Notes under the pieces: model-generated
Database searches by the model: none
What the model saw: only the letters and a program-made list of their open reading frames with translations
Told to the model about the DNA's origin: nothing
In this document: positions 6,554-12,488 of the stretch, piece after piece
Layout of the letters: every line of letters begins with the position of its first letter
Numbering within the stretch: the first letter of the stretch is position 1
Made by a program: the position numbers and the translations under genes
Origin: JBOHSA01 sp050732995
Lineage (GTDB): Bacteria; Gemmatimonadota; Gemmatimonadetes; Gemmatimonadales; GWC2-71-9
Length of the DNA stretch: 16,499 bases
Assembly: GCA_050732995.1 (NCBI GenBank)
Contig: JBOHSA010000067.1
Span: 1-16,499 of the forward strand
Direction: 5' to 3'

Positions 6554-7721
6554 GCTTCCCCGACAAGCCAAGCTGTTCGGCGCCGTCTCGCTGCTGAACG
6601 ATTTCGCGAGCGAGATGGTGTATCCGCTGCTGCCGGCATTCGTGACGTCCGTGCTCGGCGGTGGGCCCGCGGTGCTGGGGGCGTTGGATGGCGCCGCCGA
6701 TTTCGCCTCGGCCGTCGTAAAGTACGGCGCCGGCCGGCTCGCCGATCGGCCCCGGCGCCGCGGGCCCCTGATCGTATCGGGCTACGCGGTGGCGGTCCTC
6801 GTGCGCCCGCTCATCGCGCTGACCGGCGCCGCCTGGCAAGTGATCGGCTTGCGCGTCGTGGACCGGGTCGGGAAGGGGATCCGCACCCCGCCGCGCGATG
6901 CCCTGATCGCCGACTTCGCTCCTCTCGAGCTCCGGGGGCGCGCCTTCGGGTTGCAGCGCGGCCTGGACCACGCCGGCGCGGTGCTTGGGCCCCTCGCGGC
7001 CTGGTGGCTCCTGTCCTCCGGCGCCGCCGACGTGCGGGGAGTGATCGCGGCGAGTCTCGTCCCTGGGGTCCTGGTGCTCGGGTTGGCGATCTGGGCGGTG
7101 AGGGACGGGGGAGGACGGGGGGGGATGGGGGAGGATGGGGTAAGTGCGCCGGTACCGCCTCCGTCCTTCCCCGTCCTCCCCCGTCTTCCCCCATCGCTTT
7201 TGGCGATCTCTCTTTTCTACCTCCTGCGCATGCCCGAAACCCTGGTGATTCTCTGGGCCCAGCGGCTCGGCGTGCCCGTGACGCTCGTGCCGGTGCTGTG
7301 GGCGGGCGTACATGTCGTGAAGTCCGGGGCGAGCTTCGCGGGTGGGTGGCTCGCCGACCGGCTGGGCGCCTCCCGCACGATGTGGCTGGGCTGGCTCACC
7401 TACGCGCTGATCAGCGCGGCGATGGCGGTGGTCGCCCGGCCCGGCGCGGCGTGGGCGTTGTTCCTGGCCCTGGGCCTCGTCGCGGGGCTGACCGAGAGCC
7501 CCGAGCGGGCGGTCGTCGCCCGGCTCGCGGGGACGCGGCAGGGGTCGGGGTTCGGGGTGTACCACGCCGTCACCGGGAGCGCGGCCCTCGCCGGCGGGCT
7601 GGCGCTGGGGTTGATGTTCCAGCGGTTCGGCGCCGGTCCCGCGCTGTGGGCGAGCGCCCTCGGCGGCCTGGCGCTCGTGCTGACCTGGCCGATTCTCTCA
7701 CCCTTAACGATGCGCGACTGA
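6546..7721 (+). CDS. MFS transporter with an in-frame hairpin insert in the central loop
   Basis: A 391-residue major facilitator protein. The start LFGAVSLLNDFASEMVYPLLPAF and the block LRVVDRVGKGIRTPPRDALIADFAPLELRGRAFG (between TM4 and TM5) define the MFS subgroup often annotated as multidrug- or YxiO-like exporters. About eleven to twelve hydrophobic segments are visible, split six plus six. The central loop (about residues 186-217) is a Gly-rich run followed by a Pro-rich run (RDGGGRGGMGEDG, then PPPSFPVLPRLPPS), encoded by the inverted repeat at 7102-7197; relatives usually have a short charged loop here. The start is a GTG at 6546 inside the DUF885 stop region, with no strong Shine-Dalgarno, which fits coupling. 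It is followed after 12 bp by the RidA-like gene. Substrate unknown. Confidence 0.88.
   Translation: MNKLPRQAKLFGAVSLLNDFASEMVYPLLPAFVTSVLGGGPAVLGALDGAADFASAVVKYGAGRLADRPRRRGPLIVSGYAVAVLVRPLIALTGAAWQVIGLRVVDRVGKGIRTPPRDALIADFAPLELRGRAFGLQRGLDHAGAVLGPLAAWWLLSSGAADVRGVIAASLVPGVLVLGLAIWAVRDGGGRGGMGEDGVSAPVPPPSFPVLPRLPPSLLAISLFYLLRMPETLVILWAQRLGVPVTLVPVLWAGVHVVKSGASFAGGWLADRLGASRTMWLGWLTYALISAAMAVVARPGAAWALFLALGLVAGLTESPERAVVARLAGTRQGSGFGVYHAVTGSAALAGGLALGLMFQRFGAGPALWASALGGLALVLTWPILSPLTMRD
7102..7197. repeat. Hairpin of inverted 10-bp tandem units inside the MFS gene (element B)
   Basis: Arms 7102-7140 and 7159-7197 can pair over 39 positions. By hand I count about 32 Watson-Crick matches; most of the rest become G-U wobbles in RNA. 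The left arm is made of 10-bp units (GGGGAGGACG, GGGGGGGATG, GGGGAGGATG) and the right arm, read on the minus strand, of GGGGAAGACG, GGGGAGGACG and GGGAAGGACG. The loop begins T-AAGTGCGCCGG (core at 7142-7152), the same 11 bases as in the hairpin at 3608-3682. The element is 96 bp, a multiple of three, and keeps the MFS frame open. Confidence 0.85.
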
Positions 7722-7726
7722 GGAGG
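7721..7726 (+). promoter_or_regulatory. Strong ribosome binding site for the RidA-like gene
   Basis: AGGAGG begins at the last base of the MFS stop codon and lies seven bases before the ATG at 7734. It is the best Shine-Dalgarno in the plus-strand operon and fixes the start. Confidence 0.85.
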
Positions 7727-7733
7727 AACCCTC

Positions 7734-8171
7734 ATGCGGTACCGCTTGGCTCTGACCCTGGCTCTCGCGATCCCCGTTACCCTGGCCGCGCAGGACCGCC
7801 AGATCATCAATCCTCCGGGGATGCAGGTCGGGCTGCCGTTCTCGACCGCCGTCCGGGTGGGCAACGTGCTCTACCTGTCGGGGCAGATCGGCAACGTGCC
7901 CGGGTCCCGCCAGCTGGCCGACACGGGAGTGGCGGGCCAGACGCGCCAGACGCTCGAGAACATCAAGGCGGTGCTCGCCCTCGCCGGCAGCGCGCTCGAG
8001 CGCGTGTTCAAGTGCACGGTGTTCCTGTCCGACATCCGGGACTACGGGGCGATGAACGCCGTGTACGCGAAGTATTTCCCCAAGGAGCCGCCGGCGCGCT
8101 CCACGGTGGCCGGGAGCGGGCTGGCGCTCGGCGCGCGCGTGGAGATCGAGTGTCTGGCGACGGTGAGGTAA
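7734..8171 (+). CDS. Secreted RidA/YjgF/UK114-like protein
   Basis: A 145-residue protein: a signal peptide (about 1-20, MRYRLALTLALAIPVTLAAQ, probable cleavage around the AAQ) followed by a complete RidA domain. Conserved elements are VGNVLYLSGQIG, QTRQTLENIKAVL, the CTVFLSDIRDY strand, and PARSTVAGSGLALGARVEIEC, with Arg122 and Glu137 in the spacing of the imine-deaminase Arg105/Glu120 pair of E. coli RidA. Cytoplasmic RidA removes reactive enamines/imines; an exported version would act in the periplasm, and its role there is not clear. It is the last gene of the plus-strand operon and ends 6 bp before the convergent small gene at 8178. Confidence 0.9.
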   Translation: MRYRLALTLALAIPVTLAAQDRQIINPPGMQVGLPFSTAVRVGNVLYLSGQIGNVPGSRQLADTGVAGQTRQTLENIKAVLALAGSALERVFKCTVFLSDIRDYGAMNAVYAKYFPKEPPARSTVAGSGLALGARVEIECLATVR

Positions 8172-8177
8172 GTTGGG

Positions 8178-8464
8178 CTAGAGCTTGAGCAGGGCGATGA
8201 CGGTTCCCAGCGTACCCGCCCAGAACAGAAACATGGAGCGGACGATCCGGGTCTCGAATTCGGCCATCCGAGCCTCGAGACGGTGGAAGACGCGATCGAT
8301 CTCGCTCGTCAGTCTCGCATCGAAACGGGCGAAATTGAGATCGTTCAACTCGCGCAGCTCGTTGCGGTAGGTGGCGTCCACGTCGTTGAACCACTCCACG
8401 AGCTCGTTAGTTCGTCACCGAACTTGTCGTAGAACTTGCGCGACAGCTTCGCCGTGACCGGCAT
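8178..8464 (-). pseudogene. Small coiled-coil membrane protein gene, frameshifted
   Basis: From the ATG at 8464 (GGGAG eight bases upstream) the frame reads MPVTAKLSRKFYDKFGDE, then loses sense at about 8406-8413. A second frame continues NELVEWFNDVDATYRNELRELNDLNF and on to a C-terminal TM (about MFLFWAGTLGTVIALL) and a stop at 8178. Joined, they make a protein of about 96 residues: N-terminal helix, amphipathic coiled coil, one TM. The open frame from a GTG at 8399 alone is not the native start. A net loss of 4 bases (or 1) explains the break. I recall similar short proteins from Gemmatimonadota genomes; their function is unknown to me. A recent mutation or a sequence error are both possible. 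Confidence 0.7.
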
Positions 8465-8498
8465 GGAGGGCGCTCCCGGTTGATCCCGGCGATAGCAT

Positions 8499-8528
8499 AA
8501 GATACGCTCGGCGTGTCCGCGTAATCAA
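8499..8528 (-). promoter_or_regulatory. Sigma70-like promoter of the small coiled-coil gene
   Basis: On the minus strand TTGATT (8523-8528) and TATCTT (8499-8504) are separated by 18 bases, giving a start near 8492 and a leader of about 27 bases that contains GGGAG. The promoter is bracketed by a perfect 8-bp inverted repeat, GCTCCCGG at 8472-8479 and CCGGGAGC at 8539-8546. Confidence 0.5.
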
Positions 8529-8554
8529 TTCCACGCGGCCGGGAGCCATCGCTT

Positions 8555-8622
8555 GCCACGACGCCACGCTTCACGACCGGTGGTGGCTCGTGGAACGTGG
8601 CGTCTTGGCGTCGTAGCGTCGC
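8555..8622. repeat. Hairpin with 8-bp GGCGTCGT-like units (element C)
   Basis: Arms 8560-8576 and 8588-8604 pair at 15 of 17 positions around an 11-base loop. The plus strand continues with 8-bp units GGCGTCTT, GGCGTCGT and AGCGTCGC (8599-8622), the same unit as in the hairpin at 3608-3682; TGGCGTCGTAGCGTC is shared with the minus strand of that element. It follows the stop of the decayed PD40 fragment, so it could also act as a terminator on the minus strand. The AAGTGCGCCGG core is absent. Confidence 0.7.
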
Positions 8623-8629
8623 AGCGCTA

Positions 8630-8824
8630 TTACTCCGGCCCCTTGAGCTTGTTGCGCGTGCTGACCCAGACGTCATGACCACCGGACTCGCCGAGCCGAT
8701 CCGAGGTGAGGTACTTGGAGATCGACACCTCGAGGTCGATTGCGTCCGAGTTGACAGTCGGGCCAACGTGGACCGGCGCGGACCCGTCGACGAAGTGTGG
8801 GGCCATCGTCCTGGGGATCCTCAT
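8630..8824 (-). pseudogene. Decayed fragment of a second PD40 lipoprotein gene
   Basis: The minus frame ending at TAA (8630) reads FVDGSAPVHVGPTVNSDAI, then LEVSISK joined directly to YLTSDRLGESGGHDVWVSTRNKLKGPE. The first part matches the beginning and the last part the end of a PD40 protein like the one upstream (compare NLGPVVKSSPVNLEVAISKDGLSLY and GGYDLYVSTRTKLK). The whole middle, and the DGLSLYF stretch at the joint, are missing. Further traces (SQDIRMSTRE) occur up to about 8895 in another frame. This looks like a collapsed tandem paralogue, perhaps shrunk by recombination between propeller repeats. Confidence 0.55.
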
Positions 8825-9879
8825 GGAGATCGCTCACCTCCACATCCTCTCCGCCGCTCGGCTCGCGCGTCGACATCCGGATGTCCTGGCTGCCCTCCAC
8901 GCCGCCCGGCCTTGAGCTTGGTGCGGGTGCTCACGTAGAGGTCGTACCCTCCGGAACCACCGGGGCGATTCGAGGTGAAGTAGAGGGCAGTCTCGTCGAA
9001 CGAGAGCAACGCGCTTCCTTCGTCAGCAGTGCTATTGACGACAGGCCCCAGGTTCACCGGGGTTGACCAGGGGTCAGAGGTGCTCGCCCGCGTCGACACC
9101 CACAGGTCAGACGGACTGGCAGTCGGACCCGGCCGATCAGAGGCCAGAAAGATTTCCAGTCCGTCCCGTCGAATGGAGAGGATTCTGTCCCTGCGAGGGC
9201 TACTGAGTTCCTCCACGCATACCGCCGGGCCGAAGGTCCCGTCTCGCTGGAGCGTGCTCGCGTAGACGTCAGGCTGGCCAGTGCGGTTCGAATTGAAGTA
9301 GAGGGTGGTCGTTCCGGTTTCGTCGTCCTCGAAGAGGACCGGCAGCGTCTCGTTGGCGCTGGCGTTGACCCCACCGCCGAGGTTCACCGGAGTTTGCCAG
9401 CCGAAGTCGTCGCGCTTGTCGGGCCGTCGGGAAACATACAGATCGGTGCCGCCAAAGCCTGCGGGACGATCGCTGAAGAAGTACATTCGGTGCCCGTCCA
9501 GCGTAAGTAAGGGAGCCTGCTCGCGAGCCGACGTGTTGATGACGGGGCCGAGGTTCTGAGGTGGCCCCCAGGGCTTGTCCACGCTGGCTCGCCGCGAGAC
9601 CCAGATGTCAAAGTTGCCGGACCGGTTTGAGGCGATGTACAGGCTGAGCCCGTCCTTGGAGATCGCAACCTCGAGGTTCACGGGGCTCGACTTGACGACC
9701 GGCCCGAGGTTGACTGGGGTGGCCCAGTCGGAGAACTGATCCACGTCTGCTGCGAGTCGGGCAGCCGGAGGTACGAACGCTGCAGTCTCGAGCGTAGCCG
9801 TGTGGGATTCCGTGCCGCAGGCGGTGAGCAGGGCGATCGCGAGCAGGGAAACGCCTCGCGTGAGGGGAGCGGACGTCAT
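8821..9879 (-). CDS. PD40 (WD40-like) beta-propeller lipoprotein
   Basis: A 352-residue predicted lipoprotein. The ATG at 9879 has AAGGAGG four bases upstream (9884-9890). The signal peptide ends in the lipobox LTAC with Cys21. The mature part holds at least five PD40 repeats of the form DGLSLYIASNR..DIWVSRR, DGHRMYFFSDR..DLYVSRR, LYFNSNR..DVYAS, DGLEIFLASDR..DLWVSTR and ALYFTSNR..DLYVSTR, alternating with WGPPQNLGPVIN-type linkers. The fold would be a periplasmic or surface propeller, as in TolB and OmpA-associated PD40 proteins. Relatives normally end just after STRTKLK; here about 28 Arg/Gly-rich residues follow in a frame that runs through the decayed paralogue, so the original stop was probably lost. 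Function unknown. Confidence 0.85.
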   Translation of the reverse strand: MTSAPLTRGVSLLAIALLTACGTESHTATLETAAFVPPAARLAADVDQFSDWATPVNLGPVVKSSPVNLEVAISKDGLSLYIASNRSGNFDIWVSRRASVDKPWGPPQNLGPVINTSAREQAPLLTLDGHRMYFFSDRPAGFGGTDLYVSRRPDKRDDFGWQTPVNLGGGVNASANETLPVLFEDDETGTTTLYFNSNRTGQPDVYASTLQRDGTFGPAVCVEELSSPRRDRILSIRRDGLEIFLASDRPGPTASPSDLWVSTRASTSDPWSTPVNLGPVVNSTADEGSALLSFDETALYFTSNRPGGSGGYDLYVSTRTKLKAGRRGGQPGHPDVDARAERRRGCGGERSP

Positions 9880-9987
9880 GGGGCCTCCTTGGGGGTTTGG
9901 GCGTGCGGGTAATCTCGCAGTGGCCGCCCAATTCCCGGCCAAGTGCCGCCGACTCAAGTCAACTGGGCTGCGAACCTCAGGATGGAG

Positions 9988-10692
9988 CTACCGACCGCCG
10001 AATGTCCAGCGCCCGTCGAGCCGCCGCACCCGCACGCCTACCGAGAGTGTGAACGCTTCGAACTGCTCGGAGCGCGTCGTAATCGGGGAGACTCTGCTCA
10101 CTGGAAATGCGAATCGTTCGACACGATAGCCGAGCAGGAGGGTGATCGGGACTCGCTCCAGGGTAAGGGAGAGGCCTACCTCGCCGCTCCGCGCGGAGGT
10201 CGGGTGCAGTTGGCCGCTGACCTGGACGACCGGCAAGAAGGCGAAACCGGCGAAGGCTCGGACCGTGGGCGTCCCCAGCTCGCGCGAGGCGGACGCGCCA
10301 AAGGCCACCAGGTCCCACCGCTGCCGGCCTGCCGCCGAGCTGAGGGCCCGCGCGGTATACCGCAGCTCGAGGGCCAGCCACGGCCGGACATCGAACCGGC
10401 CGCTGAGCGACATCTCTCCCCCCTCACGCTCCAGTACGGTACGCGCGTCATCAGGCGTCAGCCGGCCCCGCGTGCCGTTGCCCGAAACGGTAAAGCGGCC
10501 GACCCGGACATCGAGCGCGCCACCGACCCACAGGCCGTCCAGCCGCTCCGGCGCGCCGCCCAGCCGCACGCTGCTCCTGGGCGCCGCGACCACCACCCGG
10601 CCTGTCACCTGCTGGCCCAGGAGATCGGCCGGGTGGACGAGCCCGGCGGCGAGCAGCACCGCCGATCGCAGCACTCGCAGCGGCGCGCTCAT
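9988..10692 (-). CDS. Secreted beta-rich protein, third gene of the kinase operon
   Basis: A 234-residue protein of no family I recognise. The ATG at 10692 overlaps the stop of the PEGA-protein gene (ATGA), fixing the start. Residues 1-26 form a signal peptide (VLRSAVLLAAGLVHPADLLG). The rest is alternating polar/hydrophobic strands (VTGRVVVAAP, LWVGGALDVRVGRFTVSG, GGEMSLSGRFDVRPWLALELRYTARAL, FAGFAFLPVVQVSGQLHP, GEVGLSLTLERVPITLLLGYRVERFAF, EAFTLSVGVRVRRL), ending in an aromatic-containing strand RWTFGG. This pattern suggests a small outer-membrane beta-barrel or lipocalin-like fold of about 10-12 strands. Its place after the kinase and PEGA genes suggests it is the outer-membrane part of the same system. 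The fold is inferred, not shown. Confidence 0.7.
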   Translation of the reverse strand: MSAPLRVLRSAVLLAAGLVHPADLLGQQVTGRVVVAAPRSSVRLGGAPERLDGLWVGGALDVRVGRFTVSGNGTRGRLTPDDARTVLEREGGEMSLSGRFDVRPWLALELRYTARALSSAAGRQRWDLVAFGASASRELGTPTVRAFAGFAFLPVVQVSGQLHPTSARSGEVGLSLTLERVPITLLLGYRVERFAFPVSRVSPITTRSEQFEAFTLSVGVRVRRLDGRWTFGGR

Positions 10693-12488
10693 GGCTCGCG
10701 CGTCGTCCGGAGCCGGAGGGGCGCCTGCCGCAACCGCGTCGCGTTGCCCTCGGCGATGGCGCGGTTCCGCTCTTGCCACCGGGCCAAGAGGGACTGGTTG
10801 TGCGCGACGTTCTCCGGGATCGGCACGGTGGCGCGATTGAAGGCGATACTCGCGAACGCGACCGATGCGCCGATCACTGGGGCGGCGGGGGGGACCGAGC
10901 GCCCGCTGAGATCGCTGTCATTCATCAGGACGGGCACCAGGTATGCCAGCGCGCCGAAGGCGACGCCTTCGAGCAGCGCGTGCAGGGACGGCCCGGCCCT
11001 TTTGGCCTCAGGCAAGTACGTTCCCGCTGCCAGCGGTGGTACGTAGGGCAAGGTGTCGACCGGCAGCCGCTCGATGGTCAGCTGCAGCAGATCGCTCGCC
11101 CGTCCCCGAGCCAGGGCGACTTCGCCCTCGATCGCGTAAGAGCCCGGCGCCAGCGCGCCGCCGTCGGGCGCCGTGAGCGGAATCCTCGCGCGCAGCACGT
11201 CGACGACGGAGACCACCGTCAAGAGCGAATCGCGCGGCCGCGGGCTCGTGAGCCGGAGGAGCAGCCGCACTTCCCCTGGCTGACCCACGGCGATCTCGAT
11301 GGGCAAGGTGTCGTGGGACGGAGTCATCACCGTGTCGGGCGAGGTGCGCAGCGCGATGACCGGAGTCTCCCGGCGCACCTTGGCGTAGGCCGCCCGGTAC
11401 TCGGGATTGAAGGCGTCGGATGGCGGCGTATAGAACGGGTCCAGCCGGACGAGGTCCCGGAGGTAGGTCCGCGCGGAATCCCGGGCACCCAGGGACCACG
11501 TCGCTTCCGCCAGCCGCGCGAGTCCGATGCCTCGCGGTTGCGTCTCCATCCGCTGACGCAGCAGCTGCAGCCCGCGCTCGGTTTCGGCCGCGTCCAGCGC
11601 GGACAGGGCGCTGTCCAGCCGAGCGTCGCCCGTCGAGTCCCGTCGCCCCACCCACGACAGGCGGACCGGCTGGCGCTCGGCGACCACGATCGTCGTGTCG
11701 GTCGGCGCGGCCGAGTCGCGCTGCAGGCGGATCGTGTGGCGGCCGGGCGCGACGCGGTGAGCCGCCACGCTCGTCTGGCCGATGCGCTGGCCGTCCACGA
11801 ATACCGTCCCCCATGGGCGGGCGGTCACGTACAACTGTCCCGCCGTTTCCGGGAGCAACGAAACCCCCACGACTGTCGTGATTCCCGGCAAGGCCTCCAC
11901 CGTGAGACGCGTCGGCAGGTAGCCCGGGGCGGAGACGACGACGACGTGGCTGCCCGGCGGGAGGCGGCGCGCCTCGCCTCCCCGGAGGAACTGGTCGGCG
12001 CCGATCCGGGCCGTGATCGGGATGGTCGCGGCGGCCAGGCGGACCGTCCCGGGGGGGAGAGGCACGCCGTGGCGGACCACCGCCGGCCACTCGAACGTCG
12101 TCCGGGCGACGAACCGGTCGTGCGGCGTCGCATCGACGAACGCGCGGGCGGCCGCGGCCGCGCGCACCACGGCGGGAGGGGCGACTTCCTCGTCTACCAC
12201 GAATGCCGGCGCGAGGCGGGTCGCCCAGCGCAGCCAGGTCGCCGCCAGCGAATCCTGCCGCAGCACGAGCAACACGTCGGCGAGATGCCCGACGCTTTGC
12301 AGCCACAGCGGATCGCCCGGGCCCGCATTGGGATCGAGCCCCCGGCTGAGCAACGACGCGGCGCTCGGGTAGTCCGCCAGGAGGTAGCGCTCCGTCCCGG
12401 CGGCGAGCGCCTGGCGTGCGGTCTGCGCCGCTGTCCCCGCCGGCGCCAGGGCGAGGAGCAGGAGCGCGAGCGGCGCCAGGCGTCTCAC
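10689..12488 (-). CDS. Secreted PEGA/TPR-like protein, partner of the kinase
   Basis: A 599-residue exported protein. The GTG at 12488 overlaps the kinase stop (GTGA). The signal peptide is residues 1-22 (LAPLALLLLALAPAGTAAQ). Residues 25-120 are helical and TPR-like (LLADYPSAASLLSRGL, LADVLLVLRQDSLAATWLRWATRLAP). A PEGA domain spans about 218-270 (GQLYVTARPWGTVFVDGQRIG, then VAPGRHTIRL), with a weaker PEGA-like unit at about 150-210. A second helical repeat region follows (LRQRMETQPRGIGLARLAEATW), then a beta-rich domain, and near the C-terminus two hydrophobic segments (LLEGVAFGALAYLVPVLM and APVIGASVAFASIAF). It would sit in the periplasm with a C-terminal membrane anchor. PEGA units often bind cell-envelope polymers or proteins, but no ligand can be named. 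Confidence 0.75.
   Translation of the reverse strand: MRRLAPLALLLLALAPAGTAAQTARQALAAGTERYLLADYPSAASLLSRGLDPNAGPGDPLWLQSVGHLADVLLVLRQDSLAATWLRWATRLAPAFVVDEEVAPPAVVRAAAAARAFVDATPHDRFVARTTFEWPAVVRHGVPLPPGTVRLAAATIPITARIGADQFLRGGEARRLPPGSHVVVVSAPGYLPTRLTVEALPGITTVVGVSLLPETAGQLYVTARPWGTVFVDGQRIGQTSVAAHRVAPGRHTIRLQRDSAAPTDTTIVVAERQPVRLSWVGRRDSTGDARLDSALSALDAAETERGLQLLRQRMETQPRGIGLARLAEATWSLGARDSARTYLRDLVRLDPFYTPPSDAFNPEYRAAYAKVRRETPVIALRTSPDTVMTPSHDTLPIEIAVGQPGEVRLLLRLTSPRPRDSLLTVVSVVDVLRARIPLTAPDGGALAPGSYAIEGEVALARGRASDLLQLTIERLPVDTLPYVPPLAAGTYLPEAKRAGPSLHALLEGVAFGALAYLVPVLMNDSDLSGRSVPPAAPVIGASVAFASIAFNRATVPIPENVAHNQSLLARWQERNRAIAEGNATRLRQAPLRLRTTREP

Noticed and set aside
7102..7197. Intrinsic terminator or IS end reading of the G/C-rich hairpin in the MFS gene
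   Set aside because: The MFS frame continues through it with conserved TM segments on both sides, there is no T-tract, and no transposase or target-site duplication is visible.
9880..9987. Promoter of the PD40 lipoprotein gene
   Set aside because: TTGACT is present on the minus strand (about 9957-9962), but no convincing -10 lies at 16-19 bases from it; only the Shine-Dalgarno is supported.
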